From: Acetobacteraceae bacterium
GTDB lineage: Bacteria; Pseudomonadota; Alphaproteobacteria; Acetobacterales; Acetobacteraceae
Reading direction: 5' to 3'
NCBI GenBank assembly: GCA_003164135.1
Contig: PLSD01000028.1
Coordinates: forward strand, 102,498-166,497
DNA length: 64,000 nt
Part shown: positions 40,197-47,423 of the stretch, one piece after another
How positions within the stretch are numbered: position 1 is the first letter of the stretch
How the letters are laid out: every line of letters starts with the position of its first letter
Position numbers and translations under genes: made by a program
The notes under the pieces: generated by a model
Databases searched by the model: none
What the model saw: only the letters and a program-made list of their open reading frames with translations
What the model was told of the DNA's origin: nothing

Positions 40197-40769
40197 ATGA
40201 ACCTGAGGCGGCGGGATATTTTTGGCGGTTTGCTGGTGGCGTTGAGTGGGTGCGCCACGCTGGAGGCACCTGGGGCCGGCTTGCCTGCGTTGCCGCCCCC
40301 ACCTGGGGGCCCGTACCAGTTGGGGGCGGGGGATACGCTGAGTATCAGGATTTATAACCAGGCGCAGCTTTCCGGGACGTATCAGGTGGATGACAGCGGC
40401 ATGGTGGATTTGCCGTTGCTGGGGCTGGTGAAGGCCGCGGGGCGGAGTACCGACGGGTTGAGTGCGGCCATTGCCATGGGGTTGGAGGATGGCGGGTTGA
40501 TCCTGCACCCGAGCGTGGCGGTGGAGGTTTCCACCTACCGGCCGTTTTATATTCTGGGTGAGGTGAATACGCCGGGGCAGTATCCATTCCGTCCGGGCAT
40601 GACTGTTCTGACGGCTGTTTCCATTGCTGGAGGCTTCACTTACCGGGCGGAGCAAGGCTATGCCGGAGTTACCCGCGTGACGGGCGGCACCCCTGCCCCG
40701 TATCGCGCAACTCTGTTTGCATTGGCGCAGCCTGGCGATGTCATCACTGTCTACGAGCGCCGGTTCTAG
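40197..40769 (+). CDS. polysaccharide biosynthesis/export (Wza/OPX-like) protein
   Basis: LSGCATLEAP lipobox; YQLGAGDTLSIRIYNQAQLSGTYQVDDSGMVDLPLLGLVKAAGRSTDGLSAAIAMGL; PFYILGEVNTPGQYPFRPGMTVLTAVSIAGGFTYRA. Confidence 0.92.
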   Translation: MNLRRRDIFGGLLVALSGCATLEAPGAGLPALPPPPGGPYQLGAGDTLSIRIYNQAQLSGTYQVDDSGMVDLPLLGLVKAAGRSTDGLSAAIAMGLEDGGLILHPSVAVEVSTYRPFYILGEVNTPGQYPFRPGMTVLTAVSIAGGFTYRAEQGYAGVTRVTGGTPAPYRATLFALAQPGDVITVYERRF

Positions 40770-41913
40770 TGCGCGGCTGAATCTGGCGGCGTTTGCCGGA
40801 GGTTTTGCGACGTTTATCAACATGTGGTGCACGCAGGCGCTGTTGCCGGTGCTGGCGGCGAATTTTCATGTCTCCGAGGCGCAGACGGGGTTGACGGTGA
40901 CGGCGCCGCTGGTGGCAACGGCGATGGCGGCACCGGTGGTTGGGCTGATTTCCGACCGGTTTGGGCGGAAGAAATTCATAGTGGGAGCGGCGGTTTTGCT
41001 GCTGGTGCCGACCATTTTGGCGGCTACCGCGGGAAGTTTTGATGCGCTGGTGCTGTGGCGGTTTGCGCAGGGGCTGCTGCTGCCGTTTATTTTCACCATC
41101 ACCATTGCTTACATTGGCGAGGAGACCAGCGGACCCACGGCGGCGCGGTTGGCGGGGACTTATATGTCCGGCGCGATTTTTGGCGGGTTTTGCGGGCGGT
41201 TGCTGGCGGGGTTGATGACCGCCGGGTTTGGCTGGCGGGCGGCGTTTTGGGCGATTGCGGCGCTGACGCTGGTGTTGGCTGGGGTGATTGCCTGGATGTT
41301 GCCGAAGGAGACCCATTTTAGGCCGCAGTATGGTTTGCGGCGGGCGTTGCGGGCGTTTCCGCTGCATCTGACCAACAAGCGGCTGCTGGCGACTTATGCC
41401 GTGGGGTTTGGGGTGCTGTTTAATCTGGTGGCGATTTTTACGTTTATTAATTTCCGGTTGGCGGCGGCACCGTATTTTTTGGGGCCGGCGGCGCTGGGTG
41501 GGATTTTTGTAGTGTACCTGGGCGGGGTGGTGATGAGCCCGCTGGCGGCGCGGCTGGCCAACCGGTTTGGGCGGCGGCGGGTGATGGCGGTGGCGGCACC
41601 GGTGTGCTGGGCGGGGCTGGGGTTGACGCTGGCAGCACCTTTGTGGGCGATTGGGTTGGGATTGTTGCTGCTGAGTTCAGGGATTTTTATGCAGCAGACG
41701 CTGGGGACGGCGTTTGTGAGCGTGGCGGCGCGGGAGGCGAAATCCACCGCCGTGGGGCTGTATGTGGGGATTTATTATATCGGCGGGAGTGCCGGGGGGA
41801 TGGTGCCGGGCGGGCTGTGGCATGCGTATGGCTGGCCGGGATGCGTGGCGATTGCGTGCGTGGTGCAGGTGGCGATGCTGGGGTGCGCGTTGCGGTATTG
41901 GAAGGTGGCGTAG
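40738..41913 (+). CDS. MFS transporter
   Basis: 12-TM-like; LISDRFGRKKFIVGAAVLLLVPTILA; overlaps upstream gene by 32 bp. Confidence 0.88.
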   Translation: MSSLSTSAGSSARLNLAAFAGGFATFINMWCTQALLPVLAANFHVSEAQTGLTVTAPLVATAMAAPVVGLISDRFGRKKFIVGAAVLLLVPTILAATAGSFDALVLWRFAQGLLLPFIFTITIAYIGEETSGPTAARLAGTYMSGAIFGGFCGRLLAGLMTAGFGWRAAFWAIAALTLVLAGVIAWMLPKETHFRPQYGLRRALRAFPLHLTNKRLLATYAVGFGVLFNLVAIFTFINFRLAAAPYFLGPAALGGIFVVYLGGVVMSPLAARLANRFGRRRVMAVAAPVCWAGLGLTLAAPLWAIGLGLLLLSSGIFMQQTLGTAFVSVAAREAKSTAVGLYVGIYYIGGSAGGMVPGGLWHAYGWPGCVAIACVVQVAMLGCALRYWKVA

Positions 41914-41916
41914 GGG

Positions 41917-41932
41917 TGCTCCACGTGGAGCA
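41917..41932. promoter_or_regulatory. parS-like palindrome variant TGCTCCACGTGGAGCA
   Basis: Perfect 16-bp palindrome differing from TGTTCCACGTGGAACA by one symmetrical pair. Confidence 0.55.
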
Positions 41933-42082
41933 TTTGTGAGGGTTGTGTTATAACGCGTTGTTAGTATAGCTTTATTTTTTGCTTGCACCCCAATTTGTGC
42001 GGGTTTGTGTCGGAAAAGGAATGAGTTGGCGGTTTTGGGGAGGGAGGGGCGGCTTGCGCTGAGCTTATCCGCCCCTCCAAGA

Positions 42083-44242
42083 CTAAAAATTCAACGAATG
42101 TGATGTCTCTTTTAGTTCCGTCCTTGCTAAAGATAGATGTTTAAAAATCTCATTGGCCAGTTCGGCGTAGACATGACGAGCAAAATGTGGCCCACCAAAG
42201 TGGCCGTCATTTGCCAGGTCACCCTCGTTATGAATGAATTTAGTAACCTCAATATAAGCGAAGCCATACTCGTCAACGAGCGGTTTCACAATCCGGTTCA
42301 CTTTGTCAAAGAAATCTAAAATATACGTGTCACGGCCGACGCTATCATTAAGTCCGATAATGATGACTGGCTTACCGTGGCTTTTCAGAAGCGTGAACAT
42401 ATCATGTACGTCACTCATGAAAAGCGCAGGATTAAAACCGCCTATGGAGTCGAATTCAGCGGCAATGTATGCCCATTGTTCGCGGCTGGTGCCTGCGCTG
42501 ACGATCTTGCTCACCTCATCATACGGCATTTTTGTATAGTCTGGTTTTGCATCAGCATGAGCCCAAGGATTCACGTTAGCATGTCGTAACGGCAATATCA
42601 TGCCCGTTGTTTTAGAACGAAAATAGCCACTAAATGACTCCTGAGAAAGAGAAATGACGTAGGCGTCGGCCGTACCGTTGATAACGTCAGAATCAAATCG
42701 TGTTGTCGGCATGCCAGGTAGATGTTTGATGATCTCCTGATTTTCAGGCGTCTTTATTTCATCGCGTAGCGCGATGATGCGTGGTAGGGAACATATCTCC
42801 CAGCCGTGATAAGCATAGTTGAATTCTTCGATGGTTTTAACCTTTGTACGCAGATATTGCGATGTTACCATCAAGTCGCAGGCTCCTCGGATGCATACGG
42901 TGAGCATCTCATCGCTTGGCACTGCGGCATTATTTTCGTCGGCATCATCAACTACCCTTATCCAGTCGACGTCCATATCGAGATCTGAAACAATAGGCCC
43001 TTTGATGTTCAGACTTGGCCGGCCAATTGTTTTCCAGGCAAATTGCTCAACACCCATATTCAGGGCGCGGCAGGAAAACAGGAAATGCCTAAGATTATCT
43101 TCGTCCCGGCGCCCCGCTATATAGCCGCAAATGCCATAATTTCCAAAGCGATCTGAAACTTTTATGTACTGGGCAAAGGCACCAAAGCGGTTGATTTCTT
43201 TCTGAAATTGAGTTTTTGCTTCCTCAGTATCCTCAGGCCAGCGGTTTTTTGTGAAATTAAGCTGATTGGTGCGGTTAACGAGATCGTGGATACGGGGAAA
43301 CTCATCTTCGATGTCATCGTGAAAACTAATGCGAATGTCACTATTGCGCAAAAATTCCTCGTTATCACCGTTTGCGGCAGATTTCTCGGAGAGCTTTGCC
43401 TCCAGTATCTTGTACCGAGCGAGGCGAGATTTCTTCAGATCAGGCTTGCCGGTAAATTTTGGGTCATCCAACAACGTCGGTAGAATGTCCGGTTCTGCCG
43501 TTTTAAGTTTTGGAACGTAATGCAATGCCTCGTTCAGGTTTAATTTGTTGTCATCGATGAATAAAATAGTTTCTGGGCGTAGCTGGGCGTTTTTGATGAT
43601 ATTTTTGATCATCGCGCCTTTTGGTGAAAATGAAATTTCCGGAAAAACAAAGCTGTCCCAAATCCCAAGTTCAACTAAAGCTTGCTTGGCTTCCTCAAAA
43701 TGATTCTTCGAGCAAATTGCGTTAACAATGCCGCGACTATTTAGCGTTTCGATCATATCTATATTGGATTGGATTGGCGTAATGCCGCCTTCAGTCAAAG
43801 TACCGTTCCAAAAAGTTTCATCCAAATCCCAGATGACAAGGCGGATTCCCTCTTCCTCACCCCCCTCAGCAGCACCTTCAGCAGCACCTTCAGCAGAGAG
43901 ATCAATTTCGTCAACCTGAAGTTTAGTTTCTGCGCGGTACTCGGTCAGAGAAAACCACCAGTCAGGAACATCAACATTCCGCCCAATCAAGGCCAAGCGA
44001 TCGTCAACCTGGATTACGGTATCGAAAAGCCAAAATGGTTGAGCTTTATCATTAAAAATGCGTAGCTTACCCTCTCTAAAAGACCAAGTATGCTCGTGCT
44101 CCGTCCTATAAACTTTTATATTTCCATCGGCACCAAAGTATAATGATTTGCTGAATATTTTCCCTGTGGAGTCTGCCCAAACCCACCTGGAATTCAGAAG
44201 CTTCTCTACGGTAAGAAGCTCATTTGTCGCTTTTATCTGCAT
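42083..44242 (-). CDS. HAD-IIIC / FkbH-like protein with N-terminal extension and SGNH-like C-terminal region
   Basis: RLVIWDLDETFWNGTLTEGG, AICSKNHFEEA, ILFIDDNKLNLNEALHYVPKL, NRTNQLNFTKNRWPED; paralogous to ORF 420-2198. Confidence 0.87.
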   Translation of the reverse strand: MQIKATNELLTVEKLLNSRWVWADSTGKIFSKSLYFGADGNIKVYRTEHEHTWSFREGKLRIFNDKAQPFWLFDTVIQVDDRLALIGRNVDVPDWWFSLTEYRAETKLQVDEIDLSAEGAAEGAAEGGEEEGIRLVIWDLDETFWNGTLTEGGITPIQSNIDMIETLNSRGIVNAICSKNHFEEAKQALVELGIWDSFVFPEISFSPKGAMIKNIIKNAQLRPETILFIDDNKLNLNEALHYVPKLKTAEPDILPTLLDDPKFTGKPDLKKSRLARYKILEAKLSEKSAANGDNEEFLRNSDIRISFHDDIEDEFPRIHDLVNRTNQLNFTKNRWPEDTEEAKTQFQKEINRFGAFAQYIKVSDRFGNYGICGYIAGRRDEDNLRHFLFSCRALNMGVEQFAWKTIGRPSLNIKGPIVSDLDMDVDWIRVVDDADENNAAVPSDEMLTVCIRGACDLMVTSQYLRTKVKTIEEFNYAYHGWEICSLPRIIALRDEIKTPENQEIIKHLPGMPTTRFDSDVINGTADAYVISLSQESFSGYFRSKTTGMILPLRHANVNPWAHADAKPDYTKMPYDEVSKIVSAGTSREQWAYIAAEFDSIGGFNPALFMSDVHDMFTLLKSHGKPVIIIGLNDSVGRDTYILDFFDKVNRIVKPLVDEYGFAYIEVTKFIHNEGDLANDGHFGGPHFARHVYAELANEIFKHLSLARTELKETSHSLNF

Positions 44243-44298
44243 AAAATACCCTTTGGGATTGCCCGATTTAGAATAGTTATTAAATGCACCGGAATGCC

Positions 44299-44493
44299 TT
44301 AAGCTCCGATGCTAATATCTGCTGGCGCTTCACATATTTCTTCCGCCGCGAGAAGATATAGGCGCTTGCCATCTAATTCCTCAGACAGCGTAAAACCTGA
44401 TTTGGAATAAGCATCGCGGCACGGGGTATTGTCCGGCATATACTTAAGCGAGGCTGTTACGATACTGGCGGCATTACCTCTGATCACGGACAT
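44299..44493 (-). pseudogene. possible remnant of FkbH/GNAT C-terminal tail (64 aa)
   Basis: ASIVTASLKYMPDNTPCRDAYSKSGFTLSEELDGKRLYLL resembles the Y-x-P-x-x-x-N-x-x-x-x-x-x-x-x-x-GF tail of FkbH GNAT domains. Confidence 0.4.
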
Positions 44494-44648
44494 CGTTACT
44501 TCCTCGAAAACCGCATATTATAGCCTCCCCACGCCGGGACCGGGAATATAGCTTCCCGTCATGACAAGTATATAACAACACCTGCTGCGGTGCAAAAAAC
44601 TTCTTCTTTACCTGCCGTTTGGCTTGCGGTCACCCTCTATGTCCCCTT

Positions 44649-44795
44649 AACCCGCAGCCGGTCCGCGAAAACCTTCCGCAGTTTTGTAACTTTTGGCGCG
44701 ATGACGGCGTTGCAGTAGCCGGAATAGGGGTTGCGGGCGAAGTATTTGGTCGTGCTCGGGCTAGGCGCGGTAGAATTTGAGGGCGGGGGTGGGGA
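44649..44795 (-). pseudogene. duplicated, frameshifted msrA 3' fragment
   Basis: 44700-44795 nearly identical to 45062-45155 inside intact msrA, with a 1-nt T insertion; encoded tail [33 protein letters not shown]. Confidence 0.75.
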
Positions 44796-44805
44796 GAAGA
44801 AAGAC

Positions 44806-44977
44806 GTGGATACCGGCGTTCGCCGGCATGATGGTGGGGGTGTGGGAGGGCCGGGGGAGATGCCAGCTTGCGCTAGCATGACGGTTGGGGCGGGGGGGGG
44901 TGTGACGGTGGGGATGTGGATGGGGTGATGGTGGGGAGAAGGAAGGCGTGGATGCCCCGCTTTCGCGGGGCATGACG
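44806..44977. repeat. three dispersed palindromic (PAKAGIH-type) intergenic repeats in G-rich context
   Basis: GTGGATACCGGCGTTCGCCGGCATGATGG (44806-44834), GAGATGCCAGCTTGCGCTAGCATGACGG (44857-44884), GTGGATGCCCCGCTTTCGCGGGGCATGACGG (44948-44977). Confidence 0.75.
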
Positions 44978-45001
44978 GTGGGGGATGGGGGTGGGTTGGG
45001 G

Positions 45002-45541
45002 TTAGGCGGGTTTGCGGAGGCGGGCGGAGAAGAGTTTGCGGAGTTTGGTGATTTTTGGGGTGATGACGGCGTTGCAGTAGCCGGAATAGGGGTTGCGGGC
45101 GAAGTATTGGTCGTGCTCGGGCTCGGCGCGGTAGAATTTGGGGGCGGGGGAGAGTTCGGTGACGATTTTTTGGCCCCAGGCGCCGGAGGATTCGAATTCG
45201 GCGATGATTTTTTCGGCTGACAGTTTTTGGGCGGGGGATTCGTAGAAGATGACGGAGCGGTACTGGGTGCCGATGTCCGCGCCCTGGCGGTTGAGGGTGG
45301 TGGGGTCGTGGATGGTGAAGAAGACTCGGAGGAGGTCCTCGTAGGGGAGGATTGCGGGGCGATAAGTGACTTGCACGACTTCGGCGTGGCCGGTGGTGCC
45401 GGTGCAGATTTGGCGGTAGCTAGGGTTTTCGAGGTGGCCGCCGGCGTAACCAGATTGGACGGCGGTGACGCCGGAGAGCTCGGTGAAGGCGGCTTCGGTG
45501 CACCAGAAGCAGCCGCCGCCCAGGATTGCAGTCTCGGTCAT
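45002..45541 (-). CDS. msrA: peptide-methionine (S)-S-oxide reductase
   Basis: [54 protein letters not shown]. Confidence 0.97.
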   Translation of the reverse strand: MTETAILGGGCFWCTEAAFTELSGVTAVQSGYAGGHLENPSYRQICTGTTGHAEVVQVTYRPAILPYEDLLRVFFTIHDPTTLNRQGADIGTQYRSVIFYESPAQKLSAEKIIAEFESSGAWGQKIVTELSPAPKFYRAEPEHDQYFARNPYSGYCNAVITPKITKLRKLFSARLRKPA

Positions 45542-45951
45542 TTAACACCTCCCAAAGCACAGAGTTGCGCCCAGTGCTCGGCGCTCACCGGGGCGACGGA
45601 GAGACGGGAGAGACGGACCAGGGCGAGGTCCTTAAACCTGGGGTCGGATTTGATGGTTGCAAGGGAGACCGGGTGGGGGAGCGGTTTGACGGCCTGCATG
45701 TCGACGCAGACCCAGCCGCCGCTCTCGGCCGTGGGGTCGGGGTAGGCCTCGGTGGCGACTTTGACGATGCCGACGATCTCCTTGCCCACGTTGGAGTGGT
45801 AGAAAAAGGCCAGGTCGCCCTTTTTCATGGCTTTCAGGTTGAGCTTGGCGCTGTGGTTGCGCACGCCGGTCCAGGGTTCCACGCGGTTTTGGACCTGCTG
45901 GTCCCAGGAGAAGGCGTCGGGTTCGGATTTTACCAGCCAATAGTTTGTCAT
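45538..45951 (-). CDS. EVE domain-containing protein
   Basis: YWLVKSEPDAFSWDQQV...WTGVRNHSAKLNLKAMKKGDLAFFYHSNVGKEIVGIVKV. Confidence 0.95.
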   Translation of the reverse strand: MTNYWLVKSEPDAFSWDQQVQNRVEPWTGVRNHSAKLNLKAMKKGDLAFFYHSNVGKEIVGIVKVATEAYPDPTAESGGWVCVDMQAVKPLPHPVSLATIKSDPRFKDLALVRLSRLSVAPVSAEHWAQLCALGGVK

Positions 45952-46015
45952 GGGGGGAGATTATACGGAATCCGTGCGGCTTCAAATCCGGGCGGCAGTA
46001 GCCTATTAGGTAGGC

Positions 46016-46792
46016 ATGAGTGAAAATACTTTGACGGCCGGCCGCATGAGCAAGACCGGGGCCTGGTTGCATTATTTCGCCAATCCGGGGCGGTTTTTGC
46101 GGTTTGTGCGCCCTGCCCTGCCCTGGGCGGCGGCGGTTTCCATGGCGCTGACGGTGGCGGGCTTAGTGTGGGGCTATGTGTTTGCGCCGGCGGACTGGGA
46201 GCAAGGGGACGCGGCGCGGATTATGTACGTGCATGTGCCGGCGGCTTGGGTGGCGATGTCCGGCTATGCCATGCTGGCGGGGGTTTCGTTTTTTTCGGTG
46301 GTGTGGCGGCATCCGCTGGCGGATCTGGCTGCGGAGGAGATTGGGCCCGTGGGGGCCGGGTTTACGTTTGTGTGCCTGGTGTCGGGCTCGCTTTGGGGCA
46401 AGCCGATGTGGGGGGCGTATTGGGTTTGGGATGCGCGGCTGACCTCGGTGCTGGTGCTGTTCTTTTTGTACCTGGGGCATATCGCGCTGATACGGGCGTT
46501 TGATAACCCGGCGCATGGGTACCGGGCGGCGGCGATTTTGGCGCTGGTGGGGGCGATTAATCTGCCGATTATCGTGTTCTCGGTGCAGTGGTGGAATACG
46601 CTGCATCAGGGCAATACGATTTCGGTTTCCGGCGGGGCGAAGATTTATATCACCATGCTGTATCCGCTGCTGGTGGCGACGCTGGGGTTTTATTTGAGCT
46701 TTTTGACGCTGGTGTGCGCGCGGATGTGTGCCGCGATTATGGAGCGGCGGACGCGGACGCTGCTGGTGGCGGCGGCGGAGCGCGGGGCATGA
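46016..46792 (+). CDS. ccmC: heme ABC transporter permease CcmC
   Basis: EQGDAARIMYVHVPAAWVAMSGY; GKPMWGAYWVWDARLTSVLVLFFLYLG; VQWWNTLHQGNTIS. Confidence 0.96.
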   Translation: MSENTLTAGRMSKTGAWLHYFANPGRFLRFVRPALPWAAAVSMALTVAGLVWGYVFAPADWEQGDAARIMYVHVPAAWVAMSGYAMLAGVSFFSVVWRHPLADLAAEEIGPVGAGFTFVCLVSGSLWGKPMWGAYWVWDARLTSVLVLFFLYLGHIALIRAFDNPAHGYRAAAILALVGAINLPIIVFSVQWWNTLHQGNTISVSGGAKIYITMLYPLLVATLGFYLSFLTLVCARMCAAIMERRTRTLLVAAAERGA

Positions 46793-46917
46793 AGTACGCG
46801 GGGTTTATCGACGGCAGCTACGGCGTGACGGTGGTGTTTTTGCTGGGCATTGGGTGGCTGACGTTTGCGCGCTACCGGCGGGCGGCGAAGCGGCTGCGCG
46901 CCGTGGAGACACGCTGA
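46789..46917 (+). CDS. ccmD: heme exporter protein CcmD
   Basis: MKYAGFIDGSYGVTVVFLLGIGWLTFARYRRAAKRLRAVETR, positioned between ccmC and ccmE. Confidence 0.87.
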   Translation: MKYAGFIDGSYGVTVVFLLGIGWLTFARYRRAAKRLRAVETR

Positions 46918-47423
46918 TGCGGGCTCCTAAGAAGCGGCGGTTGTATCTGGTGCTGGCGGTGGGGGTGTGTTTGAGCGCTGCAGTGGGGCTGTCGCTGGCG
47001 GCGTTTTCCTCGACGCTGACGTTTTTTTTGTCGCCGCGGGAAGTGGTGGCGAAGGGGCCGGCGGTGGGGTTGAGTTTTAGGCTGGGTGGGGTTGTGCAGG
47101 TGGGGACGGTGGCGACCGTGATTACGGCGGGGATTCCGGTGACGAGTTTCCGGGTGACGGATGGGCAGGCCTCGGTGCCCGTGGTGTTTAGCGGTGTGCT
47201 GCCGGATTTGTTCCGCGAGGGACAGGGCGTGGTGGCGATTGGCGCGATGAACGCGGATGGGCAGTTTGCGGCCGATGAGGTGCTGGCGAAGCATGGGTCA
47301 TCGTACATGCCGAAGGATGTTGAAGAGTCGCTGAAGGATGCGGGCAAGTGGAACCCGGCGTATGGGCCGCCGCCGGATGCGAGTACGTGGAATACCATGC
47401 AGGTGAAGGGGAGCGGCTCGTGA
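46917..47423 (+). CDS. ccmE: cytochrome c maturation protein CcmE
   Basis: KKRRLYLVLAVGVCLSAAVGLSLAAFSSTLTFFLSPREV; VVFSGVLPDLFREGQGVVAIG; ADEVLAKHGSSYMPKDV. Confidence 0.95.
   Translation: MRAPKKRRLYLVLAVGVCLSAAVGLSLAAFSSTLTFFLSPREVVAKGPAVGLSFRLGGVVQVGTVATVITAGIPVTSFRVTDGQASVPVVFSGVLPDLFREGQGVVAIGAMNADGQFAADEVLAKHGSSYMPKDVEESLKDAGKWNPAYGPPPDASTWNTMQVKGSGS

Noticed and set aside
42060-42075. CTTATCCGCC as a DnaA box near the skew switch
   Set aside because: Only 7/9 to TTATCCACA and isolated; no cluster of DnaA boxes seen, so no oriC boundary is claimed.
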